DNA of 64,000 bases, taken from assembly GCF_017877355.1 (NCBI RefSeq), contig NZ_JAGIPR010000007.1:1-64000 (forward strand). Reading direction: 5' to 3'. Below the pieces are notes generated by a model. The model worked only from the letters and a program-made list of their open reading frames with translations, did no database searches and had not been told where the DNA came from. How positions within the stretch are numbered: the first letter of the stretch is position 1; every line of letters starts with the position of its first letter. The translations under genes and the position numbers were made by a program. The DNA is from Chryseobacterium jejuense. GTDB lineage: Bacteria; Bacteroidota; Bacteroidia; Flavobacteriales; Weeksellaceae. Shown here piece after piece: positions 27,127 through 36,199 of the stretch.

Positions 27127-28869
27127 ATGAGAATAATCCTTTTTCTGTTTATCTTTATTTCTACGCTTGGCTTTGCGCAGGATAAAACTCCTGTGAAGAG
27201 AGACCCTTATTTACAGACTTCTTCACCTGCAAAACCTCAGCCCTTGAAACCTGAAGATAAAATAAAACTTATCAACGCAGATAAAATTATTAAAGATCCC
27301 ACAAAATATGATGGTAACCAGTATTTTGTAGGAAATGTTCAGATAGAGCAAAAGGGATCCATACTTACCGCAGATGAAGTTGTTCTTTATAGTGAAGAGA
27401 ACTTTGCCAAAGCTATTGGAAATACAAAGCTTCAAAATGCTGATGGCTCTGTTATTACAGCAGGTGAAATGGAATATGATGGGAATACCCAAAAAGGTGT
27501 TGCCCGGAAAAATGTTGTCCTTACGGATCCAAAACAAACCATCAAAACAGAAGTTCTGTATTATGATAAACTGTCGAGTCAGGCTTATTTTAATACGGGA
27601 GGTACTATTTCCGACAGCCAGGGAAATGTGATGTATACCAAATCTGCAACCTATTTTCTTGATACCAAAATGATTGATTTTGTTGGAAATGTTAAAATAG
27701 ACAACGCTCAATACATTATTGAAGGAGTTAATATCAAGCAGAACCAGAATACCAAAGTAGCAGAATTTTTCGGGCCTACTACCATTACCAATAGAGCTAA
27801 TCCTAAAAACAAGGTTTACACAGAAAGAGGAACCTATAGGATGGAAACCAAAGAAGCTTTCCTGAACAAAAATTCCAAGATCTTTTATAATGATAAAATT
27901 CTTACCGGTGATGACATGTATTTTAATCAGATCACAGGTTTTGGAAAAGCAACCGGTAATGTAAAGCTTGATGATCCGAAGGAAAGAAGATATGTGAAAG
28001 GAGGATATGGTGAAATCTTTGAGAAAAAAGACTCTTCGATGATAACCAAAAATCCTTATGCTGTTAAAATCATGGAAAAAGACACTGCATATTTTGCTGC
28101 AGAGACGATCATAACTTATCAAAGACCGGATTCTCTGGATATCAGAATTAAAAAGAGCTTTTTAAGAGCTTATAAAAAGGCAAGAATATACAAATCCAAT
28201 GCACAAGGTAGAGCAGACTCTATCGCTTTTAATGAAACGGATGGTGTGATGCATATGTATACAAAGCCTATTTTATGGAGTGGTGAAAAACAGGTAACAG
28301 GTGATAAAGTTGAAGCCTATTTTAATACTCAGAATGAAAATATAGACTCCTTAAAAGTAATTGGAAATGCCTTTGCCATTAGTAAAGTAGACTCTTTAAC
28401 CCTGAAAGATGAATTCAATCAGGTGAAAGGTAAGTATATGACAGTTTACTATCAAGGTAATGATATTAAAGAGGCTAGAGTAGTTGGAAATGCACAGTCT
28501 ATTGCTTATGTAGATGATGTAAACCAAGAAACTCAAAAACCGGAAAGAATTGGAATCACACTTTCTGCTTGTGGTATTATTGGTGCTTTATTTGAGGAAA
28601 GAGCTTTGCAGATTATTTCATGTAGTATTGGGGCAACTGCGGATACCTATCCAATGAGTAAAATAGAGCCTTCTAAAAGAAAATTTCCTGATTTCAACTG
28701 GAATACCAAAGACAGGATCAGGAAATGGCAGGATGTATTAGTTGACAGTCCGAATTATGAAGAAATTAAATATTCTTCAGATAATGAGCTCTATGATAAG
28801 GCTCAGGATGCTATAGAGAAAGAACGAGCCAAAGAAGAGGCTAAGAAACCGAAAAGAGTAAGAAAATAA
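27127..28869 (+). CDS. OstA-like (LptA-type) lipopolysaccharide transport protein
   Basis: A 580-residue protein with signal peptide (about 1-17, ending GFAQ) and repeated OstA/LptA-like beta-jellyroll units through most of its length, seen as recurring motifs of the type VFVGNVQIEQKGS / GNTKLQNADGSVITAG / VGNVKIDNAQY. Such proteins bridge the periplasm and carry LPS from the inner membrane to LptD. It is much longer than E. coli LptA (185 residues), as is usual in Bacteroidetes. The C terminus is Lys/Glu-rich. Co-transcribed with the Fur-family gene. Confidence 0.82.
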   Translation: MRIILFLFIFISTLGFAQDKTPVKRDPYLQTSSPAKPQPLKPEDKIKLINADKIIKDPTKYDGNQYFVGNVQIEQKGSILTADEVVLYSEENFAKAIGNTKLQNADGSVITAGEMEYDGNTQKGVARKNVVLTDPKQTIKTEVLYYDKLSSQAYFNTGGTISDSQGNVMYTKSATYFLDTKMIDFVGNVKIDNAQYIIEGVNIKQNQNTKVAEFFGPTTITNRANPKNKVYTERGTYRMETKEAFLNKNSKIFYNDKILTGDDMYFNQITGFGKATGNVKLDDPKERRYVKGGYGEIFEKKDSSMITKNPYAVKIMEKDTAYFAAETIITYQRPDSLDIRIKKSFLRAYKKARIYKSNAQGRADSIAFNETDGVMHMYTKPILWSGEKQVTGDKVEAYFNTQNENIDSLKVIGNAFAISKVDSLTLKDEFNQVKGKYMTVYYQGNDIKEARVVGNAQSIAYVDDVNQETQKPERIGITLSACGIIGALFEERALQIISCSIGATADTYPMSKIEPSKRKFPDFNWNTKDRIRKWQDVLVDSPNYEEIKYSSDNELYDKAQDAIEKERAKEEAKKPKRVRK

Positions 28870-28879
28870 CTATAAAATG

Positions 28880-28912
28880 AACCGCTTTATTTGTAAAGCG
28901 GTTTTTTTTATT
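28880..28912 (+). terminator. Intrinsic terminator of the fur-ostA operon
   Basis: Stem AACCGCTTTA/TAAAGCGGTT followed by eight Ts, 10 bp after the stop. Confidence 0.82.
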
Positions 28913-29558
28913 TCTAATGGTTAATTTGTTATCTTTTTGAAGAATAAAAATTAAAAATAGAGGTTTTCAAATTTTGTTCAGGTAGGTTTTTGTTAAACAA
29001 AGTCCTATTTTTTGCTGATTGTTAATATTTAATCAAAAAACTCAGAATTTAATATTTTATATCATTATATAGTGAAAAATTAATATGTTAAATAAATTTT
29101 ATTAATCATATTGATAACAGTAGAAAATGAATTGCATGAGCATTTTACCATTTTTAATAAATTTATTTAATTTAATGTATGGTATTGATTATCAGTTTTT
29201 TATTGAGTGTTTTTTAATTGTCGTTAATTAGCTTTTAATTTGGATGAATGGCAGATTGAAATATTGTTTTATGATATGAAATGTTAAAAAATCATTCCTC
29301 ATATCAATAAATGGTGAAATTTTTACGAGCAAATCACTAAAAAGAGTCTACAATCGTTCGAATTTTACCCTTAGATTTTAGAATTTTAAAATATTTTTTT
29401 TTCTGTCTTAAACTTAGAATTTTCTGTTGAGTAGAGCTGTTTTTATTGGTTATATTTATTCTAATATATAGGAATTATTATTTTTTTTAAAATATCATAA
29501 TTATATAATTATAATATTTTATACATTTAATAGGTCAAGCCAATCTAAAAATGACAAT
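28913..29558. other. AT-rich gene-free region
   Basis: About 645 bp of very AT-rich DNA with stops in all frames and no recognisable gene, RNA or clear repeat. It lies between a terminator and the first of three secreted paralogues, so it probably contains their promoter and a long leader. Poly-T and TATATTT runs are too frequent to choose one promoter. Confidence 0.5.
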
Positions 29559-30467
29559 ATGAAATTAGAATTTATTATCTTGATCTTTATTATTTGTAAT
29601 ATAAAGATCGGTGCCCAAGTTGGTATTTCCAAAACGGCAGGCTTTCAGCCTGACGTTCGGGCTCAATTGCACGTAAAGCAAGATGATTATGCCACAAGAT
29701 TACCGAGAGCTAACACAACCTCGGCATTACCTTCCTCATTAACCGGGACAACAGGAGACGGAACTCAGGGTTCCATTATCTTTAACCGTGAAACAGGAAG
29801 TGTTGTTCAGAATGACGGAACAAGTTGGAAAATTTCAGATCCTATTGTTACTACCATGAAGAATAATAAAATGGCTCGTTTTGTAAGAAATGGTACTGTT
29901 ACTACAGCTTGTGATCCCTGCGTGATATTTCCACTTCCCAACTGTATTATAGGGTCTAATCAGCAATGCGCTGCAGTAGATGTTCCCTTTACCGCAGGAA
30001 CACCAGCTCTGAATGAAATCTCCGCAGATGTAGATTTAGTAAGTACTCCAAGTAACATGATTACTTTTAAAACAAGAGGTCTGTATAAAATCTCATTTAA
30101 AAGTGGAGCCATTAATGTTGGAACACCTACTTGTTTAGGAGTATCTACCAACCTATATTCAAGATTAAATCTGGAAATTAGTTCTGATGGTGGAAGCACT
30201 TGGAGGCCCGTGAATAATACGGTAAGTAATACTACTGGAGGGTTGCTTTCATTAGGTTCTATACCTGTAGGATCCATAGATGTAGGTCAATCGTTGGCAT
30301 TTACTTATGTAGGAGTCTTTAATGCTAATGACAGAGCAAGGCTTAAATTTTTTGGAAACCAATCCATGTTAATTGGAGGGTGTGTAGGTAATAATATGTT
30401 TTTTGCCATGAACACAACAGGAAACTCTATATCTGATATTATTGTTGAAAAAATAAATATGCAATAA
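29559..30467 (+). CDS. Secreted paralogue 1 of a three-gene tandem, C1q-like
   Basis: A 302-residue exported protein: signal peptide (about 1-19, IKIGAQ), then a short conserved block ending GSIIFNRETGSVVQNDGTSWK (about residues 70-90) shared with the next two genes. The C-terminal 170 residues are beta-rich with glycine/aromatic patterns (RGLYKISFKSG) reminiscent of a C1q/TNF-like trimer fold. Two cysteine-rich loops (CDPCVIFPLPNC) may form disulfides. Translated in a chain with the next gene (1 bp spacing). Role unknown, likely cell surface. Confidence 0.6.
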   Translation: MKLEFIILIFIICNIKIGAQVGISKTAGFQPDVRAQLHVKQDDYATRLPRANTTSALPSSLTGTTGDGTQGSIIFNRETGSVVQNDGTSWKISDPIVTTMKNNKMARFVRNGTVTTACDPCVIFPLPNCIIGSNQQCAAVDVPFTAGTPALNEISADVDLVSTPSNMITFKTRGLYKISFKSGAINVGTPTCLGVSTNLYSRLNLEISSDGGSTWRPVNNTVSNTTGGLLSLGSIPVGSIDVGQSLAFTYVGVFNANDRARLKFFGNQSMLIGGCVGNNMFFAMNTTGNSISDIIVEKINMQ

Positions 30468-30468
30468 G

Positions 30469-31296
30469 ATGAAAAAAGTTACATTAATTATAGCACTTTT
30501 TTGCCAATACTTTCTACAGGCGCAAGTAGGTATTGGTGGTGATATCTATAGCACAAAAAATATTGTAAAGGTTGTGGATGGAACCAAGGGAGCCATACTT
30601 CCTTATTCCAACAGTTTTACTTCGTTTCCACAATATAACGCTGGAGTAACAGATGTATTTAATGATTATCCCAATCTTGTAGGAGGGCTTATCTACAATA
30701 AATCTGATGATCAGTATTACAAGTATGATGGTTATGCGTGGAATCCTGCGCGGCAGATTCAAGGGATATATCAACCTAAAGGATCAAGACTGGGAATCTC
30801 TTCGGGGATTTCAATTCCATGTATTGCTTTTGGTTTAGGGATTTGTCTTTCAGCAGGTTCTGCTGTTTATTTAGCTCCAGACAACAAAAGTGAAGTTCTT
30901 GTGGATAATCTTATATTAAAAAATGCAAGTAATGTAACGATAAAACAGGCCGGTATATATGATGTGGGTGCTGCTTTAGGTTTTACCGGTGGATCTCTTG
31001 GAGCCCAGATAGGCGTTACAGAATTTAAACTTACTCTGCAGGTTAGATATACACCCACAGGAAATTGGGAAACCATCGTTACCAAGTCTAATTATTCACT
31101 CATATTTGTTATAGATACAAATGGAAATAAGACATGCAGTTTTGCCCAAACTCTTTCGTTACCAGTAGGGGCTGAGTTGAGGGTTATCCCTACCATCAGA
31201 ACTATTGGTGGATCAGGAGGATCGCTTTCTGCTTATGGAACAGATGCTAACTCAATCAACTCTTATCTCGCAGCACGTTTAATTAAAGCTTATTAA
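30469..31296 (+). CDS. Secreted paralogue 2 of the tandem, C1q-like
   Basis: A 275-residue exported protein with signal peptide ending LQAQ (about residue 19). It repeats the family layout: GGLIYNKSDDQYYKYDGYAWN (about 70-90) then a beta-rich C-terminal domain containing AGIYDVGAALGFTGG. It lies 1 bp after paralogue 1 and 1 bp before paralogue 3, so all three are translationally coupled. Function unknown. Confidence 0.6.
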   Translation: MKKVTLIIALFCQYFLQAQVGIGGDIYSTKNIVKVVDGTKGAILPYSNSFTSFPQYNAGVTDVFNDYPNLVGGLIYNKSDDQYYKYDGYAWNPARQIQGIYQPKGSRLGISSGISIPCIAFGLGICLSAGSAVYLAPDNKSEVLVDNLILKNASNVTIKQAGIYDVGAALGFTGGSLGAQIGVTEFKLTLQVRYTPTGNWETIVTKSNYSLIFVIDTNGNKTCSFAQTLSLPVGAELRVIPTIRTIGGSGGSLSAYGTDANSINSYLAARLIKAY

Positions 31297-31297
31297 G

Positions 31298-32074
31298 ATG
31301 AAAAAATATTTATTCGGACTGTCTTTATTGGCCATCAATATTTACAGTGCACAAGTGAATTTTACCAATATTCCTAATCCGGACTCTAATGCTAGTGGGA
31401 ATGACAGGGTAATGATGTATATTACTAATACCAGTGAGGCAACAGGGGTGAAAGGATTCGGACTTCCGACTGTAAATGCAGGCACAGATCTTCCTTACAC
31501 AGGAGCAAGTGCTCCTGCAACCAGAATGGAAGAATTGAGAGGAATGCTTTTGTTTGTTAAAAGTACCGGCCAGGTAATGGTTTTTGATGGGTTGGTGTGG
31601 AGTAAAGCTTTTGAAATAGAATCTGATAATATCTCAAGATTCCGGTTGAATACAGTTTCTACTACAAATGGTACAGCTTTCCTACCTATAAATAACACTA
31701 TTGATAAACCTAATTTCCTTGCTGATCCCTTAAAACTGAAAACAAATGTTCCTACAACAGGAGCTGATCTCAATAGGTTGTACATCAGGCAAACAGGATT
31801 ATATAGAGTCAACGTGAATCTGACCTTTACAGGTCCCACCGGATCCTTTAGTAATAGGTTAGGAGCCAGCTTATACCTGAATGATGTGAAAAGATTTCAA
31901 TTGCTGGAAGATACCGTTAATTTTGACGGAACCAACCGGAAGATCAGTTTAGATATTTCAGTATATGCGGTTCAAGGACAGTATATTACATTAGAATCAA
32001 TTACAGAAGTAAGTGGTACAACCAATTATACGGTTACTAATGACAGTTATGTAACTGTGGAAAAAGTATTATAA
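31298..32074 (+). CDS. Secreted paralogue 3 of the tandem, C1q-like
   Basis: A 258-residue exported protein with signal peptide (about 1-18, IYSAQ). It shows the same block, RGMLLFVKSTGQVMVFDGLVW, and a C-terminal beta-rich domain with TGLYRVNVNLTFTGPTG, the G-Y-pattern of C1q-like heads. The triplet may form a hetero-multimer at the surface, each copy contributing one chain. A terminator follows. Function unknown. Confidence 0.6.
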   Translation: MKKYLFGLSLLAINIYSAQVNFTNIPNPDSNASGNDRVMMYITNTSEATGVKGFGLPTVNAGTDLPYTGASAPATRMEELRGMLLFVKSTGQVMVFDGLVWSKAFEIESDNISRFRLNTVSTTNGTAFLPINNTIDKPNFLADPLKLKTNVPTTGADLNRLYIRQTGLYRVNVNLTFTGPTGSFSNRLGASLYLNDVKRFQLLEDTVNFDGTNRKISLDISVYAVQGQYITLESITEVSGTTNYTVTNDSYVTVEKVL

Positions 32075-32102
32075 GTTTAAACGAATCTTAATATTTCAAT
32101 TA

Positions 32103-32138
32103 AAATCACTCTTAAATTATTAAGGGTGATTTTTTTTA
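32103..32138 (+). terminator. Intrinsic terminator of the paralogue tandem
   Basis: Stem AAAATCACTCTTAA / TTAAGGGTGATTTT followed by a T run, 28 bp after the third gene. Confidence 0.75.
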
Positions 32139-32175
32139 TCCCTATCAATAATTTCGGCATTTGCTGAATCTTTTA

Positions 32176-32183
32176 TAGCTTTG
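32176..32183 (+). promoter_or_regulatory. -7 promoter element of the class III aminotransferase
   Basis: TAGCTTTG matches TAnnTTTG and lies 18 bp before ATG 32202. Confidence 0.45.
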
Positions 32184-32201
32184 CTGAAATTTTTTGAGAC
32201 A

Positions 32202-33383
32202 ATGGAAATGCACAAAGATTTTTATATATATCAGGCACAAACCACAAAATTTGCTGCAGGTTTTGAAGTTGAAAAAGCAGAAGGGAATTACATTTACGGT
32301 ACAGATGGAAGAAAATACCTTGATTTTGTAGCTGGAGTTTCTGCCAATACCTTAGGGCATTCACATCCAAAAATAGTCAATGCTATTAAGGAACAGGCCG
32401 ATAAATATCTTCATGTAATGGTATATGGAGAATATGCTCAGGAAAAACCAATTGCACTATGTAAATTACTTGCAGAAGCTACTCCCGCACCTTTGGAAAT
32501 AACGTATCTGGTAAATAGTGGAGCGGAAGCTATTGATGGAAGTTTGAAGCTGGCCAAGAGATATACAGGAAGAGAAGAAATTATTTCCTTTAAAAACTCA
32601 TACCATGGGAATACGCATGGAGCATTAAGTGTTTCGGGAAATGAAAACCATAAAAGAGAATTCCGCCCGTTATTGCCGATGGTTACTTTTATCGAATTCA
32701 ATAATGAAAATGAGTTTGAAAAAATTACAGAAAAAACGGCCTGTGTCATTCTGGAAACCATTCAGGGAGCAGCAGGATTTCTGGTTCCCAATGATGATTA
32801 TCTGATTAAATTGAAAAGAAGATGTGAAGAAGTAGGAGCACTTTTGATTCTGGACGAAATTCAACCAGGATTTGGAAGAACAGGAAAACTATTCTCATTT
32901 GAGCATTTTGGAATTGTTCCGGATATCCTTGTTATGGGGAAAGGAATGGGAGGAGGAGTTCCGGTAGGAGCATTTATGAGCTCCAGAAAAATTATGGAAA
33001 CTTTATCTCACTCCCCAAAGCTGGGCCATATTACCACTTTTGGAGGAAATCCATTAATTGCAGCAGCTAGCCATGCTACTTTGAAAGAAGTGCTGGAAAG
33101 TGGTTTGATGGAAGAGGTGGAAGAGAAAGAAAAATTGTTCAGAGAACTTTTGGTGCATCCAAAGATTAAAAATATCAACGGTAAAGGCTTAATGCTTGCT
33201 GTCAACCTGGGAGAACCTGAATATACTTTGAAAGTAGCTAAAAAGTGTATGGAAAACGGACTTATTGTTTTCTGGCAATTATACAGAAATGAATATTTGA
33301 GAATTTCTCCACCCCTTACATTATCCCTTGACGAAATCAGAAAAGGCTGTCAGATTATACTGGATATTCTTAATGAAGACTAA
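32202..33383 (+). CDS. Class III aminotransferase, acetylornithine/ornithine type
   Basis: A 393-residue PLP enzyme. The start ATG 32202 (MEMHKDFYIYQ) is preferred because it begins the conserved N terminus and follows a promoter element; an upstream in-frame TTG is unlikely. Visible motifs: NSGAEAIDGSLKLAKRYTGR, the PLP Asp in LDEIQPGFGRTGKLF and the Schiff-base lysine in MGKGMGGGVPVGAF. It transfers an amino group between an amine such as ornithine and 2-oxoglutarate; substrate not assignable further. Single gene. Confidence 0.88.
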   Translation: MEMHKDFYIYQAQTTKFAAGFEVEKAEGNYIYGTDGRKYLDFVAGVSANTLGHSHPKIVNAIKEQADKYLHVMVYGEYAQEKPIALCKLLAEATPAPLEITYLVNSGAEAIDGSLKLAKRYTGREEIISFKNSYHGNTHGALSVSGNENHKREFRPLLPMVTFIEFNNENEFEKITEKTACVILETIQGAAGFLVPNDDYLIKLKRRCEEVGALLILDEIQPGFGRTGKLFSFEHFGIVPDILVMGKGMGGGVPVGAFMSSRKIMETLSHSPKLGHITTFGGNPLIAAASHATLKEVLESGLMEEVEEKEKLFRELLVHPKIKNINGKGLMLAVNLGEPEYTLKVAKKCMENGLIVFWQLYRNEYLRISPPLTLSLDEIRKGCQIILDILNED

Positions 33384-33390
33384 AGACAAA

Positions 33391-33418
33391 GTCTCTCCAA
33401 GCGGAGAGATTTTTTTTA
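33391..33418 (+). terminator. Intrinsic terminator of the class III aminotransferase gene
   Basis: Stem TCTCTCC/GGAGAGA with an AAGC loop and eight Ts, directly after the stop. Confidence 0.8.
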
Positions 33419-33572
33419 TGCTTCACATGGCAGTTTTAAGGGTTTATACTTAACATAATACATATTTTTTATCTCTGATAAATATCATGCAGATTCTTTA
33501 AAAAAGTAACTGCAATTTTGTGTAATAAAAAAATTAATTTATATATTGCGGGACGATAAAAACAAAGATTAT

Positions 33573-33959
33573 ATGGCGAAACATAAAGTCCATTACGAAT
33601 TTCCAATGCATTGTTTATCAGAGATTTTATATGAATATCTGGCTACTGCAGAGGGGTTGTCTGAATGGTTTGCGGATGAGGTTACAGAGAAAGGCGATGA
33701 TTTCTTTTTTAGCTGGGGTGGAGGCCTTGCAGAAAAGGCCACTTTGATCAGATATAAGCCTGAAGGTTTCGTACGTTTCAGATGGGAAGAAGATGAAGGA
33801 ACTAAAAACTTCTTTGAAATGACCATCACAATAGATGATATTACAGAAGACTTAGCACTGAATATTACAGATTTCTGTGAAGAAGGTGATGAAGAGGAAA
33901 ATGCAATGTATTGGGAAAATCTTATTGAGAACCTCAGAATAAAATTAGGTGCTGCATAA
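33573..33959 (+). CDS. START-like/SRPBCC domain protein
   Basis: A 128-residue protein from ATG 33573 (MAKHKVHYEFPMH); an upstream in-frame TTG is not needed. Its pattern, YEYLATAEGLSEWFADEV ... FVRFRWEEDEGT ... MTITIDDI, is the single-domain START/Bet v1-like fold with a hydrophobic cavity for a small lipid or ligand. It may be co-transcribed with the class IV aminotransferase-like gene 78 bp downstream. Ligand unknown. Confidence 0.8.
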   Translation: MAKHKVHYEFPMHCLSEILYEYLATAEGLSEWFADEVTEKGDDFFFSWGGGLAEKATLIRYKPEGFVRFRWEEDEGTKNFFEMTITIDDITEDLALNITDFCEEGDEEENAMYWENLIENLRIKLGAA

Positions 33960-34037
33960 TGCAGGACTGTATCAAATGATAAAACTGATGAACGATTTAT
34001 CGTTCATTATTTTTTTGTAAATAAATCACATCGAAAA

Positions 34038-34853
34038 TTGGAAAATCAATATTTTACTTCAGGCGAATTGAATGTAAAGAACAGGGCCTTTCTTTGGGGC
34101 GATGCAGTGAAGGTTTCTTTCTTTGTAAGAGACGGCAAATTGATCATGGATGAAGAATGCTATTTCTTCCTGATGGCTTCCATGAGAAAGATGAGAATGA
34201 ATATTCCCTTAACCTATACACTGGAATTTTTCCAGTTACTGTTCCAAAAGGAGATCATAGATGGGAAAGGAATAAAGAACGGAATTATCAATTTCCAGGT
34301 GTTTAGAAATCAGGATGCCTTAACATTGGCAAAATCTTCGATTTCCTATTTTTATGAAGTTGCAGAGATGGATGATGTGCTGGTGGTTCATCAGAGACCT
34401 TTGGAATTGGATCTGATTAAGGAAATCAATGTAAATAATAATCTCTTAAGCAATATCAGAGTACATTGTCCTGAAAATATCTATGGCGGAATTTATGCCC
34501 AGGAAAATGACCTTGATGATGTAATCCTTTTAAACCCTAATAAAAGAATTGCCCGTACTACCTCAGGTAACCTTTTATTCATGGAAGGAAATATTATTAA
34601 AGTTCCGAAACAGACAGAAGGGGCCTACATCTCTCCTTTAATGGAAAACTTCGTTACTTTTTTACATAAAAATAACCTGGCTGATATCCAGGAACACGAG
34701 ATTATTGCATTTGAATCTCAGAAAGCAGAAGAAATTCTAATGATTTCTGATGAGAAAGGCATATTTTCTGTAGGTAAAATAAGAAATAAAACCTTTGAAA
34801 CTTCCCGATTTACAGAATTGGTAGAAAGCTGGCAAAAGAGTTTTAACTCATAA
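34038..34853 (+). CDS. Class IV aminotransferase-like protein without the PLP lysine
   Basis: A 271-residue protein of the branched-chain aminotransferase / ADC-lyase fold: GELNVKNRAFLWGDAV at the start and NKRIARTTSGNLLFMEG at the phosphate-binding loop. The stretch where the Schiff-base lysine should lie (between residues 128 and 169) contains no lysine: NNNLLSNIRVHCPENIYG has Arg141 in about that place. The enzyme therefore probably cannot form the usual PLP aldimine. It may be a non-catalytic relative or bind another ligand. Start TTG 34038 is required unless translation begins much later. Confidence 0.7.
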   Translation: MENQYFTSGELNVKNRAFLWGDAVKVSFFVRDGKLIMDEECYFFLMASMRKMRMNIPLTYTLEFFQLLFQKEIIDGKGIKNGIINFQVFRNQDALTLAKSSISYFYEVAEMDDVLVVHQRPLELDLIKEINVNNNLLSNIRVHCPENIYGGIYAQENDLDDVILLNPNKRIARTTSGNLLFMEGNIIKVPKQTEGAYISPLMENFVTFLHKNNLADIQEHEIIAFESQKAEEILMISDEKGIFSVGKIRNKTFETSRFTELVESWQKSFNS

Positions 34854-34859
34854 AATTGA

Positions 34860-34906
34860 CAAACCCGGTAAACAACAACGTTACAAAGTCCTTTACCGGG
34901 TTTTAT
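34860..34906. terminator. Bidirectional terminator
   Basis: Stem AAACCCGGTAAA/TTTACCGGGTTT enclosing a 19-base loop, between converging genes at 34853 and 34936. Confidence 0.75.
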
Positions 34907-34935
34907 TCTGAGTAAATCAGAAATTGTTTTTTTAT

Positions 34936-35520
34936 TTAATTTCCGTTGATGATGTCAACGAATTTTTGTGCGATTTCCTTTTGTCCGTTTTCACTGGTAA
35001 TATAAGCTCTGTCTGCAGAATTATTGATGAATCCTAATTCAACCAATACAGCAGGTGCTTTGGTTTCTCTTAAAATGTGGAGATTGTTGCGTTCTTCAAT
35101 TTTACGGACTTTGAATTTTTTATATATTTTTCCCGCCAGTTGCTTTGAATCTTCAGAATTCTGAACATATATTTCAGTTCCATGCATAGAAGTCTCTTTC
35201 TGAAGAGAAGTATTAACATGGAGTGAGATAACCATTGCCGGGTTCAATTTGTTGATTTGAGTGGTTCTTTCCGAAAGGCTGGGATAGATATCTTCATTTC
35301 TTATTAAAATCACTTCATATTGATTCTGTGTTCCACTAAGCTTTTGAATTTGCCCTGCAATACTTAATGTGATGTCTTTTTCAGTAAAATGAGCATATAC
35401 TGAACCACAATCATTTCCACCATGACCGGCATCTATGACAATGTATTTCTTATTAAGAGGAGTAAATGATAAAAAAGCAGTCGAAAAGATTGATAAAGCA
35501 AGTAATGTAATACCTTTCAT
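34936..35520 (-). CDS. N-acetylmuramoyl-L-alanine amidase (Amidase_3)
   Basis: A 194-residue periplasmic cell-wall hydrolase: signal peptide (about 1-18) and an AmiC-type catalytic domain. Zinc ligands appear as His33 (IDAGHGGND), Glu47 (TEKDI) and His101 (ISLHVNTS), and the catalytic Glu161 is in LVELGFINN. It cuts the peptide from the glycan strand of peptidoglycan, typically for daughter-cell separation. No binding domain is attached. Convergent with the preceding gene and single. Confidence 0.93.
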   Translation of the reverse strand: MKGITLLALSIFSTAFLSFTPLNKKYIVIDAGHGGNDCGSVYAHFTEKDITLSIAGQIQKLSGTQNQYEVILIRNEDIYPSLSERTTQINKLNPAMVISLHVNTSLQKETSMHGTEIYVQNSEDSKQLAGKIYKKFKVRKIEERNNLHILRETKAPAVLVELGFINNSADRAYITSENGQKEIAQKFVDIINGN

Positions 35521-35623
35521 TTCAGTGATTTTGGTTTTTCAAAGAACGGAAAAACTTTCTTTAAAATTGGTTAACAGAATCCTAAAATTTGTTAATTATT
35601 TTACTTATTTGAAAAAGATATAG

Positions 35624-36175
35624 TTAATTTAGTGAAATATCCTCAGGTGAATTGGCCCAAAGTAGGAATTCTCCACCAAGATTCTGCATAATAGATTTCC
35701 ATAATGTCTGGTCATTTGGAAGAGTATAATCAAGATTGTAAACATCTACTACCGTCCACATTTTTCTCTGAACCTCACTGTCCAACTGGTTAGGAGCCCA
35801 TCCGGAATATCCGGAGAATATTTTTACATTGTGAATATCCAGTTCGTTGGCCAAAACGGCATTAATAATACGTTCAATATCTTCGGTAAGATAATATTCA
35901 TCGGTGATATCACTATAAATTTCAGTAACTTTTTCACCACCTTTTACAATGAAAAAGACTTTGTCATTTTCTACAGGACCCCCATCATATACCTCAATCT
36001 TAAAATCAAAGAATTCCTTGAATTTACTGCTCATCTGACTATTCTTTTTATTCAGTATCAAACCAAAAGCTCCGCTTTCGTTATGTTCAATAACCAATAC
36101 TACCGATCTTGAAAAAATATCGCCGGAAATGTCAGGTGTCGAGATTAATATTTTACCTTTGTATGAGTGATTCAT
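35624..36175 (-). CDS. YqgE/AlgH family protein
   Basis: A 183-residue protein from ATG 36175 (MNHSYKGKILIS), chosen because the family begins there; the longer reading frame runs back through the divergent pdxH gene. Signatures: STPDISGDIFSRSVVLVIEHNESGAFGLILNK and GGPVENDKVFFI. AlgH/YqgE proteins are widespread small cytosolic proteins of unclear function, some linked to alginate regulation or stress. Divergent from pdxH with a 24-bp gap, suggesting a shared promoter region. Confidence 0.93.
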   Translation of the reverse strand: MNHSYKGKILISTPDISGDIFSRSVVLVIEHNESGAFGLILNKKNSQMSSKFKEFFDFKIEVYDGGPVENDKVFFIVKGGEKVTEIYSDITDEYYLTEDIERIINAVLANELDIHNVKIFSGYSGWAPNQLDSEVQRKMWTVVDVYNLDYTLPNDQTLWKSIMQNLGGEFLLWANSPEDISLN

Positions 36176-36199
36176 ACTCAAATTTAATAAAAAATATTT

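Noticed and set aside
27223..28122. 299-codon minus-strand frame opposite OstA
   Set aside because: It is a shadow of the OstA gene in AT-rich DNA, with no start context or family motif.
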